From Branchiostoma floridae (lineage: Eukaryota > Chordata > Leptocardii > Amphioxiformes > Branchiostomatidae), in the NCBI RefSeq assembly GCF_000003815.2, contig NC_049986.1, forward strand, positions 12,512,968 through 12,576,967: 64,000 nt of DNA, written 5' to 3'. Under the pieces are notes generated by a model. That model saw nothing but the letters and a program-made list of their open reading frames with translations, did not search any database and was not told the DNA's origin. A program made the position numbers and the translations under genes. Below are positions 13,701 through 24,536 of this stretch, one piece after another. Every line of letters begins with the position of its first letter. Position 1 is the first letter of the stretch.

Positions 13701-16700
13701 CTCCAGTCAACAACCACTCTGAGACGGTCCCGTCCTATTTTGCATAGTAATGCACCAGTACTAGGTATTGGTGGCTCGTGGCCATAAATAAACAACCAAT
13801 AAAAAACAGCCACACAACTGTCATACACATAAGAAACAAAGCTTCACAAAACACTACAAATATTGGTCTTCAAATGTTTGTTTAGTAGAAGACCGGCCAT
13901 AGAAAAAAAAAACATAAGTATCACCGCCGTTGTTTTCCCCAGGGAGCGTGGCCCCGCAGGTGGCAGACGAGCGAACGCCCAAAAGACTTGTTACTTTAAA
14001 AATGGTTCGTACCGTCTATAAAAATGAAGCTTCATAGAGTGATGTCGAATATGTTTCCCAATATGTACACAGAGTTTTTTGTGATTTTGGCGTTGTCGTT
14101 TTTCGTAATGATTTTGTTAGTCGGGCCGCCGCATTCAGTGCATTTTGCCCATTTCCCATGAAAACACAACCTGGATTGTGAAAGATTTAGCCCTCCTCGC
14201 GGGAGACAAGAAGCACACACAATCACAATTCTACTGTCAAAAGAAAGCTAATATATCATAAAATTAGAATTTTTATTTATGTTTGTCTAAATTGGTCACC
14301 AGCTTCCGAAGAGAGCAAATTTCCAAAAGCGGGGCAAGTTAGGGCGCACTATTTAACGCGGCTCAAAATCGGAATTTATATTCACGATAACGTCCTCGGT
14401 GTTTGCCAGTTGTAACGCGGAGGGTGAAGAGTTCATGAACAGTATGGATGCCTTTGTAAAGAAGGAAGCGTGGCTCTCTGGCGATAGAGAATGATCACAG
14501 ACACACAAGATCTGCCGTGGCTGAGAAACGATCTTTATTCTTCACTGTCACATCCTCTCTCTCTGTGTCCCAACTCTCTGAACTGAACCCTCATCCCTGG
14601 TGTCCCTTCTTTTTATCTCTTAGCTGGGTGCTGACGTAAACAAAACAAATTCTTCCCACATGTACTCAACGGGTCATTAATTAACTGTGATCGCCCCTTT
14701 GTTCTTCCTTATCTCATCTACTGGTCAGCTAAAATACAAGATGTTTATCTGTTTCTGTTAATTTCTGAGAAACCTTCCCAAGAATCATTTTAAACGGATG
14801 TTGTCAATATGGGCTCTATTACATCCCCCTGCTTTGAAACAAATGCGTCCCCGCATTTTACAACATTAACAGCGACTCTGACAGAACAAAAAGAGTAACA
14901 AGTCAGTTGCATCAGTGACATATTGATTGATATATGACAAACAGATCTGAGTGGAGAAACACTAGCTTCCCAGTATCAGGTCTAAATCACAATGTGAAAG
15001 ACATACAGTATAGTATGAAATCTGTATCGAAAATCTCGTCAATGGATCAAGAGTTCAGTCATCAAGTCCATGCTTCAATGTTCATGTTCAGGTCGCAATC
15101 TGCGTGATCCTGGGGTCACCATCACTCAGGTCGTCGTTGTTGCTCTAGGGTCTGCTCCGCTCAGGTGCACCAGTTGTCTCTCTGTCCTCCCCTTGCTTCC
15201 TCGTCCTCACGGCGGCTGTGTCCTGTCCTTGCCCAATTGGCTGCCAGTGTGGCTTGTCGGGATCAGGTCACAGGCCCGTTGAATCCTTGGTCCTTCGCTG
15301 GTGGGGTGCCCTTTGTGGCGTCTCCTCCACCGTGTCTGGACCATTTACACCCTCCATAAGTGACTCTCGCTTCGCCACTGTCTGGGTTTATCTCCTGCGA
15401 GGTAGAGCATTGTACAACCTGGCCACACCGTCTTGCAACCTTCGCTAGACCCTGCACTAATTTCAGATGTTCATCTCTAGTCTATCACTAGCATAAGCTG
15501 AGCTCCTGGGGTGTAGGATTTAACTGACTTTGCTATCAGCTGAGCCTTCATGACGCCCAAACATCCCCGCTAACCGGCAACATTTGCCCGAATGTCTGGC
15601 TTTCCACGGACATCAATCCGGCAGTCAGCTCCATCCCCACTGGCTTACGGACCCAAGGACTCTCACAAACATTCTTCACTACAATGATAACTGTCGTCTG
15701 TCTTTCCATGGCTAAACTACTTGACTGAGAAACAACAAACTGCTTTTACCCTGCCCATTCCTACAAAAATCTATCATGTGTTTGACATAAGGCCATAGTT
15801 CAAGCTAGGTCTCACTAGGCACGCTCAATACCGACCCCACCCCGGGAGTCTGCAGAGTTCCCCTACCCCCTGCTCAACCGTGGCTGTCGATAGAGCTCCT
15901 GTCGACCTATCCTAACTGGAGTCCCTCTCAAAAACTTGCAAGTATCATTGTCTACAACTAGTACAAGGCTAACATACACGTGCACAGCAGAACAGAATCT
16001 GACCTACTTTTCCGTCCACCACTCAAACAAATAACAAGGAAAACTACCCTCTAATTGATATGTTTCTGATTTGCTTTGTTTCTCAGACTAATTCCGAACC
16101 ACGGAGAGAATTTCCTAAAGCCAAATTCAAAATCACACGAGTTCACTTGGGACATTCAGATCATTCCAGGAAAAGTCTATTAAACTCCACTGTACTCAGC
16201 TAACTAACATTGTGGGATCGACACTTCACGGCTTTTTTCTTACATCATGTTACCACACCAACTAAACAACCTGTATTTTGAGAACCTATTTTTTGCTGTC
16301 TAACGAGAACTACGGTCCACCTTGTGTTGCCCCTACATAACCTACAAAGTTTACACTACAATCTACAGATTTACGCTACACAGAATCAGACTAGGTGGCC
16401 AGGTCACAATGCTCAAAACCAAGCAAAGGCAAGCTCTCACCGGACTGGTTGTGGTCTGTAGTCATCTTCCGTGGCCTTGGAGTCGTCCGGTTGTTCATGC
16501 TGGGCCGCGCCGGGCTCACGGTGCTCTGGAGTGGTCGTCTCTTGTGGTCTTGTAGCCGGCGTCCGAGGGTTGGTCATAGTCCCTCCCATCCCGTGCAGGG
16601 AGATATTACCGGATCCATGCAGACAACGCCATGTAAAGAAGGAAGCGTGGCTCTCTGGCGATAGAGAATGATCACAGACACACAAGATCTGCCGTGGCTG

Positions 16701-19700
16701 AGAAACGATCTTTATTCTTCACTGTCACATCCTCTCTCTCTGTGTCCCAACTCTCTGAACTGAACCCTCATCCCTGGTGTCCCTTCTTTTTATCTCTTAG
16801 CTGGGTGCTGACGTAAACAAAACAAATTCTTCCCACATGTACTCAACGGGTCATTAATTAACTGTGATCGCCCCTTTGTTCTTCCTTATCTCATCTACTG
16901 GTCAGCTAAAATACAAGATGTTTATCTGTTTCTGTTAATTTCTGAGAAACCTTCCCAAGAATCATTTTAAACGGATGTTGTCAATATGGGCTCTATTACA
17001 CCTTCCTTATTCAAGTATGGTCTCTAGATGAATGTGTTAAAAATTCATCGATCAAAACTTGACCACTCTTTGGCAACTAGTGATGGAGCGCCGTGAGTTC
17101 GAGCGCGTAAAAAGGGGGGGCATCTTAGGGCGGACCCCGTTATATCAAATAGATAATATATATAATTTAGTTTACAAAAATAGCAGAGTTAACAACAGAG
17201 CTAATGGCCAATCAGCACTCCCGGAACTGGTTTTACTGGCCAATCAGCACTCCAGGCACTGGTATAATGGCCAATTAGCAGGGAGGTCACAGCAGGTAAA
17301 GCAACAGCAACTGATTCTAAAGCTGAGCCTGTAACACTCATTGTAAATTTCACACACATAGGACCAAGGATTTATTGACTACATGTAGGTGTGTAGAAGC
17401 TTTACAAACATTGAGTACAGTGTGTGTGAATGGTCTTCCCACTGCAGGTGGTAAATCAAACAAATTAGAAGAAAGTGGATATGCTGATTTTATGTCTGAA
17501 CTTTTTATGTCTACACTTAAAACTCAGCAATAACAACTAAAAGTTTTGCCATATCAAGATTCCAACACAGAAAAGGGTTTTGTCATGATGTTCCTGCCGG
17601 TAAGAATTTCTTGGCACTATTGACAAGATGCTAGTCCATTATTTGACTACACTGCTGTGGGATTCCCTGACACGGGTGGCCAGCAATCGGCTAGTCTTCA
17701 CACCTTACCACAGTCTCCAAGCAACTCTGTCCAGCAGATTAACGTTGGTCAGGCCGCACACCTTACTGTCCTTCCTAGCAAGTTGCAACCAAAATTTCCT
17801 TGGTCTACCATGACCTCTACCATGATCTGCCATGAACTACAATTTGGCAATGGCATTGAAGCAGCCACTGCCTTACACAACATGTCCATACCACTGGCGG
17901 AGTTGGTGTGACCGTAGCACTGTGGCAATGACGACAACCACAAGTCTAGCATACATAGCAGCTGAAGACATTGAGTGTTGGGGTTTGATGCCATGGATCC
18001 AACTAATCATGGCTCTGTTATTGTGGCACAATCGCTCACTAGAGACCCAGTGGAGCCTGGCTTTAACAGGTACCTTAATAAGCCTTTTTGAAGGGTAGAT
18101 GTCTGGAAGTTAGTATAGGCAGGAACTTTTAAAATCTTCCCCAAGGCTCCTGTTAATAGAAATATTTGGACAACACAAATTAGACGTTCCTGTCAGTAAC
18201 ATTTTCTTGTACTGTTGACATATTGATATTTCTTTCAAAAGCTCTGCTGACAGACATATAAAAAAAGAAGTACACACAAAAAAGTACCTTGGTGTCCGAC
18301 AGGGAATCTCTTCATTGTGTAACAGTCCCCGTGCTGCCTCATACAGCTCTAAGGTGACAGGAACAATAGGGGTCTTCTCTCCTGATGCCAGCTCATCCTC
18401 ATAGTCATCCTGTAACTCTTGCAACTACCAGAAAAAGACAACACAACTTGTAAAAAAACTTTCCTAGCCAAGCACTTCCTAATGCTACTCTGGTTATAAT
18501 TTAAATGAACTACTAAAGTAAATTTTAACAATCATGGTTTAATCAGATTTATTTCAAATGCATTTTATTTTCTTTTTAACTTGGCAATAAAATTTAAGGA
18601 ATACAATTCCAAGATGCTAAAATTTCCCAAACTTGGTCAAAAGTATTCTGTAATATCTATACAGAATAGCCATCCAGGTCTTTGGTGACATACATTTGAC
18701 CTGAATGTGTACATGTATATTGTATTTGAACAATAATATATATTTTTTGTGGTTGTATGAAATTCTATTCTATGTGTAATAAATTTCAGTACAAAAAGAG
18801 CTTGAAACAATCTCTGAGGCTCTTGCGTACGTAGATGCCGGGAACCAGTAAAGACAGGATTGACGTAGTTGGACCAAAGGTTACTCCTTTCATTCTCTTA
18901 GAACCAGGGTAATTTGAGTCCACTGACGTGACATATTCAACCCTTCCTCTTATCATAAGTGCAAGCCCATTAATTCCACGCACCAATGTTATGGACAAGA
19001 ATATCAATGTCTTACTTGCCAGACATGTTAAAGTTAAGAAAGTGCACTCTGCTCTCACTCTAAGCTACAAAGAACAATTCTAGTGACCCTCGAAGGATAA
19101 GGTCGGTCTCGTCACACACAGATATTATTGTGACTAACTTGGTTGCTATGCATTTGAAGTCTTATCGCATGTATAGCTAAGGCCATGTTGATTTGTTTAT
19201 ATGGATGACATTCGCGCGTGCATCAATTTACAGCTGTTTCCCCCAAAAAACATACTGTTAATCATACAAAGCAGCTGGTGATAAAATGCCATAGATTGGG
19301 AAAATGAATACTAATGTCATCGAATGCTAAAGTCAAGGTCAAAGAAGAAGATGTGAAAGAACAAAAATGAAGAATCTATTATTGTTCAGTCATTTGCTCA
19401 ACCTTCCTGACCACTCAGACTTCATAATGACGCCAACTTTTTGACCAAACTTTTTTCTTTATTCGCACGCTCTCTTGGGGTTCCCAGAGGATGTCATCCA
19501 TATACTAGTAATGAAATCAACATGACAGGTTTTTCTAGGGTGGGTCAGGAAACACAACATTTTTTTTCTAGGCAAAGTGTATTATTTTGTAGATCACTGT
19601 GACCAAAATACATGTAATACAAAAACAAATCCCTAGATACCAACCCTAATTTTTCAGGACTCTAATTGGAAACACATTCAATATTGATTTTCCTAGGCCT

Positions 19701-22700
19701 AAATACTGTACCTGTTCAGCTTGGAATGTACTAGTACCATCTGTAGAAGGGGGGCTAACACACTCAGGGGACAGCCAGTCTAACATGTCTACAAGAGACT
19801 CCTAATGAGAAAAAAAGTGGGGAGGGGTGGGGTGGTTTTAGAAAAGCGAGCAGAATAACTTAGTAAACGTAAATGTGTGAAGAAATAAAAGTATCCCTTC
19901 AATTCTAAGTGACAGCTTAGATATGCCAATGTGGTTACCTTAACCCCATCTATGCTGTATTCTACAGTAATCAATACAGATTGTATGTATTGATGCACAT
20001 GACTAGTCATAGAGAGGGTTAAGTACATCTGAGGAAGTGAAGATCAATTGTTTGCATTGATTGAAAAGAGTTCCTTATTAAAACAAGAAAAGAAGCAATA
20101 TAAGAGAAGCAACATTAAAGATTGAAATGGATTTGAAATCTGAAACAGAATGCAATCAAGAAATGACGGGAAATCTGGGGAAAGAGTACAAACTACAATG
20201 AAAATAGGATTTTAAAAGGGTTCTGTGTTTTTCTTGTGCTATTCCTACCTCTTCAGCGGATACAAATGAGCCAGTGGAGGAGGTCTCATCTCTGCGCCAG
20301 TCTGCCTGTAAGTACAGCTGGTCCAGCTCGGAGATGGCGTCCAAACCAGTCATGGTCGTGTCTCGGGACAGGTTACTACAGACAGGAGATACAACTGTCA
20401 AATTTCAGCATTTTCTTTTACTTATTCTTTAATATGGTAAGTTGCCACAGTCCAAAAAAGTTTGGTGTATTGGTCTTCACTGTGTAGAAAGAACATAGTG
20501 ATAGATTAACATATAGGACAGGCTACTGTAGGCATGGACAGAAGACAGAACTGTTAATCATCGGAATTTCGTAAACTTTCTTTGGAACAAGTTGACAGAG
20601 TAAAGAATACCGATTGCTGCATTGGGCTTCTATAGCAGGTATGTATGTAACATACATGTAAAGCTCATTATTTCGTGGACAGAGAAAGATAGATAATAGA
20701 AGGAATTAAATATAAATAAGAAATTTTGGAATAGAACATATTCCTGACCTACTATCACCCTTTAAAATCCATTTCCATTCATTTCTACATTTGTCTGAAT
20801 CTTTTGAAATGCTTTGATTATTTTTTAAGTAGACATGTACATTTGTATTTGTATCAACTACTCACGCTATGGAATGGTCCAGGAGAATGTTTCTCCCATC
20901 CTCCTGTAGTCTGTACGCTCTCTGGAGTAATCTTTCTACTCGCTCGACCAACTCAGTATCATCAGCACCCTGGAAATTAAAACAGTACATCAAACTACAT
21001 CTATCTTAACGCAACTGTGGTTGCTATGCAAAGTTGCCATGCCAGAGTGACCAGTATGAGTCAGATGACCACAGCCTGTCACAAGAAAGTTGAGCAAGAC
21101 ATAATCAACAAAAGGTCGAAATGGAAAGTATAGAGACGTATTCTTTTGATCATTACACAATTTTTAAGTATCAGCCAATATTCACATATTACCAAGCCCC
21201 TTTAAAGGCTCAATTTTAGGTGAAAACAAAAATATGCAACCCTCTGTCAATTTTAAAATCAGACAACGTTCTGGTAAAACAAATACAACCAAAGCTCATC
21301 AACTATAAGACCTAAGAGTAAGAGTTTTTGTGTGATGAATATTCTAAAGGAAATAATACCCTCTGGGAAGTCACTAATGGATTTTCTTAAAGTTTATACC
21401 ACTGCCCCAGCTGCCTCATTTTGATTTTCTAGACACTCTTGGGCAAGTGCCATTGATACATTTTCTTAATAAAGTCTCGACGTCTCATACCTCAGCCCCA
21501 GCTGCCCCCTCCCCCCTCTCCAGCTCCATGACTCTTTCCTCTACTCTCATGGTCGCTATCTCCTCCCAGCAGCTGATGGCATGTTCCAGGTGCTGCATAC
21601 CTGAAGGTCAGATGCATACACAGGTAATAGTAAGGACATCACAAATGCACTAAATGTGAATTCAACAAACGTTAACAAGGCATAGAAATTGAACGGCTTG
21701 AATATCAAACAGTTAAATCATCCCATGCAACAATATGCAGGCAAGGGACAAAGACTGCAATATGAAACTTTTAGACATGAATTTTTATCAGCAGGAAGTT
21801 CCAAACCTTTTCATTAATTTGTGTTCTTAATTCATAAAGCATACCTTCGGCAGTGACTAAAAGCACAACAAAAGCTGGCCCCCAAACTGTACCTTTAGGA
21901 GTGACTAAAAGCACATCAAGGCTGGACCCTGAAGGTACGACTAAAAGCACAACAAGGCAGGACCCTTAGGCTATTGAAACATACATTGACAAAAAAAACT
22001 ACCAACAAAGTTCACACATACTAGTAACACACTGAGAACACTTAAGATACTAGCCCATGCATGTTTTAGACATAAACATTTACAAAAAGCACAAGATGTT
22101 GATAAACATTGGTGGCACACCTTTCAACCCTGGATGATTTTACACATGGAAGAGACAGAGAGACAGAGGATGAAACATGACAGTCAGTGTATTGAAGTAA
22201 TTAGTACAGGAAAAAGTTCTACCAAACAAAAGGGCTACATACATGAAATGATGGGAAAATGATGACAAAGTGGTGGCATATCAAATTTCTTTCTCACTAT
22301 ACTTCAGCTGACATGTAAACTGGGTCTTGTACATTTGTAGTCCTCTAGCATATTTTCAAAAGCTACATGTGCACGAAAGGATACAGTTGACAGAAAGGGT
22401 TTATACATTATTTATACATAGATTATGTAGAAACAGTGTTTGAGATTGTGTGTCTTCATGCATGAAACATGTTGACTGTGTTGGTTAACATAGTATACAC
22501 AAACTTTTATACTGAGTACACATATGGTACACAGGTTGTGCTTTGTCTGTACGTGTTAGTACAACTTGAGCACAATAAAACATACAGACAGGCTGAATAG
22601 AAGTTCGAAACTGGAACTATGCAGCTCTAAATGTCTTACTGAGGGATGACTGTGGTGCGATAGATGTTGGTTAGCTGAGGAATGAGTCCTCTCTACTATA

Positions 22701-24238
22701 TAGAACAAAAACTCACCTGTCTGAAAGATCTGTGCAGGTGCCATGTCGATGTGTTCCATCTGCATGGTCCTCTCCGAGCAGGCGCTGCGGACGGAAGTGA
22801 GCGATCCGTGCAGGCTGGACCGCGTGAGAGAGTGGCGTCTACTCGTGTTACTTGATGCAGATGCTGTGCTGATGGTCCGTACATGGCTTCCTACCATTGG
22901 GGATGGACATAAGAAGTGTAAATTGAGAAATAAAGGTAGAAACTTTGGATTCTAAGATTCTCCTACCATGAAAACATAATAGAGATTTACGTATGACATT
23001 TTCAACAACTGTTACAACTAAGTCACAGACGAAATATGCTATATCTGAAAGGCCTTGACCATTTACTACATTATCCAGTTGCTTGAGTAACTAAAACTTG
23101 AAAATTGTGTACCAACTAGCTTTGCCCAGGATCACTGCATAACATCAAAAGAAGCAAAGTGTTGCTTGTCAATGAGAAGCAAAGTGCAGATAATATGACA
23201 TCTACAAGAGAAAAATTACAACAATGTTTTGAGTCTATTCCTGAATTGTCCACTCAATGTGAAATAGGAGATTCTAGTATGTATCAATGCTTCAAATGGG
23301 TGCAGACTATAATATACAAACGGTGGCTATACCAATATGTTGCAAACCTTTCCCACCTCCATCCACATTAGCAGGACTCCTGGCCCGTGGGGTACTCGTG
23401 CTGACATGCAGACTCAACGCCTCCACAAAGTCTTTCTCCGCAGCCCTGGGGCTGCGTGCGGGGTTTGGTCTCGTTCTACGACGGAAGTATCTCGCTGCAA
23501 TGCTGAGCAAAGTCACGCTGACCGCTACCGCAAAGCCAACTTTGGAGTAGATACTTATCGGCATTCTACCTTTGATGGATCTACAAAATGAAATCAATAA
23601 GCAAGACATAAAGGAAAAGAATGCAATCTTGCATCATTAATACAAAGATTTACAATGTAGAATATTTTTCATACATCACAACAACTAAGACCATTATGAG
23701 TGTGTCAAAACGTTCACCGAGTGTATCTTGAGTTTTAACCATAGGCGAGTACCTATAATGGACACATCTAGGCCAAAACAGCAACAGGTTGGTAGTGACG
23801 CAAGCCAGGCCACAAAATTATGTTAGCCATGTCATGTGATACTTGATCCATCTTTCCAGCTGATCAATCTTCATATCAAGGCTACAATCGTGATCGGAAG
23901 CTAAAATCTACAACTAACGCAGTCTAATACACACAGAGACCTCAAATCACAACAATCAGACATTCCACATGTAACAGATGTGTTGCTTGACCCACGTGTC
24001 TTTCGTTATGATGCAAGAAACCGGAAGATGTCTTGCCACCCTCCCTCCCCCTCTGAGTTTTTTTCGACCCTTATCTTTCATACATGCAGGTATCAAATAA
24101 CTTCTAAGCTGGATAACATCATAGCTTTGCATTTAAGATACAGCATCATTTAAAAACCAATAAAAATGTCCCGATTACCTGCTAACCTTGAAACAACGCA
24201 CGACCTTACATGCCTGTGTCCCGCTTGGTCGCCGCCAT
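7713..24238 (-). CDS. MIGA: Mitoguardin (MIGA/FAM73), 15 exons
   Basis: Mitoguardins are outer mitochondrial membrane proteins that promote mitochondrial fusion and contact ER and lipid droplets. Coding exons: 24238-24210, 23580-23357, 22890-22717, 21600-21491, 20969-20866, 20375-20249, 19801-19712, 18424-18288, 13317-13245, 13005-12919, 12467-12369, 11940-11806, 10709-10656, 9018-8902, 7949-7713. All phases agree and the sum is 1,797 nt, 598 residues plus stop (human MIGA2 is about 593). An N-terminal hydrophobic segment near residues 24-45 (VGFAVAVSVTLLSIAARYF, then arginines) is the membrane anchor. Family blocks include FIAKLHCVRQAF, YDVVLDFILLDAFDDL, NPPSSVTAV, FYGISEHVSPVLAWGFLG and TRYSSVQEMADDI. 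The start is the only ATG in frame in exon 1 and joins exon 2 in phase. SFVSA in exon 6 resembles the vertebrate VAP-binding region. Confidence 0.95.
9248..9557. mobile_element. hAT-like MITE with 8-bp target duplication
   Basis: The 310-bp element starts CAGGGCTCGAAAT and ends ATTTCGAGCCCT, and is flanked by GAAAGAGG at 9240-9247 and 9558-9565. An 8-bp duplication and CAGGG-type termini are typical of the hAT superfamily. Inside are several GGGTGCACC repeats, and there is no coding capacity. It sits in the MIGA intron between exons 13 and 14. Confidence 0.75.
14455..14823 (-). repeat. 3' LTR
   Basis: A 369-bp terminal repeat, downstream copy in minus orientation, preceded on that strand by the purine tract GCAGGGGGA. 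Confidence 0.85.
16632..17000 (-). repeat. 5' LTR
   Basis: A 369-bp terminal repeat, upstream copy in minus orientation, followed on that strand by the TGG-initiated primer-binding candidate. Confidence 0.85.
18786..19058 (-). pseudogene. Possible GPCR TM6-TM7 fragment
   Basis: An open stretch of about 90 codons has two hydrophobic segments. It ends with a PTTSILSLLVPGIYVRKSLRD block that resembles the TM7 end and C-tail of rhodopsin-class chemoreceptors. No upstream transmembrane segments were found in the same frame. It lies within the MIGA intron between exons 7 and 8, on the same strand. A GPCR relic is only a guess. Confidence 0.2.
21845..21970. repeat. Three imperfect tandem copies, about 40-50 bp
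   Basis: GTGACTAAAAGCACAACAA or a close variant recurs three times, each followed by a GCTGGACCC-like segment. The array lies in a MIGA intron and has no coding signal. Confidence 0.6.
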
Positions 24239-24536
24239 AAAGGTTTTAATGCTCAGCGTTTTCCGATTGGTCAAGTCCTTTCTAGGTCACTGTTTTGACC
24301 AATCAGAAAAGCGTCTCGCCAAAAGTCAACACCATTCTTATCATAGGGACAAAATTTAAACTCTTTAGCATAAAACGATTGAAAGCAATAAAAAAAATTC
24401 TTAAATATATCAATACAAAACCAAACATGCAGTTTATTATTTCATATATTCATTTGTGTCTTTCAAACGATCTATATTTGTGATAGAGAATCTAGGCCAT
24501 CCCCTTGAAAATAGTGGTTTCTACTAAAGGTGCAAA
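24239..24536. promoter_or_regulatory. Divergent promoter region of MIGA and INTS5
   Basis: The two start codons lie 298 bp apart on opposite strands, so 5' UTRs and both core promoters must share this interval or the first exons. CCAAT-box-like CGATTGG and CCAATCA occur at about 24,264 and 24,300. No TATA box is clear. A shared promoter is inferred from spacing. Confidence 0.6.

Larger units (their letters stand above)
14455..17000 (-). mobile_element. Non-autonomous LTR retrotransposon with identical LTRs
   Basis: Two 369-bp direct repeats (14455-14823 and 16632-17000) look identical by eye, begin TGTAA and end TTACA, and are flanked by CCTT on both sides (14451-14454, 17001-17004). On the minus strand the sequence after the 5' LTR starts TGGCGTTGTCTGCATG, a primer-binding-site candidate. 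A purine tract GCAGGGGGA lies directly before the 3' LTR. The LTR contains AATAAA in that orientation. The 1.8-kb interior has no recognisable gag or pol, so movement would need enzymes supplied elsewhere. Identical LTRs imply a very recent insertion. Confidence 0.85.
13416..17142. mobile_element. TIR DNA element interrupted by an LTR element
   Basis: The left end at about 13416 (ACGGGGGCCGCCCTAAGATG) is a near reverse complement of the right end near 17120-17140 (CATCTTAGGGCGGACCCCGT). TA flanks both ends, fitting a TA target duplication. Without the nested LTR element and one copy of its CCTT duplication the length is about 1.2 kb, with no transposase recognised, so it is probably a non-autonomous element. 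It lies in MIGA intron 8. Confidence 0.65.
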
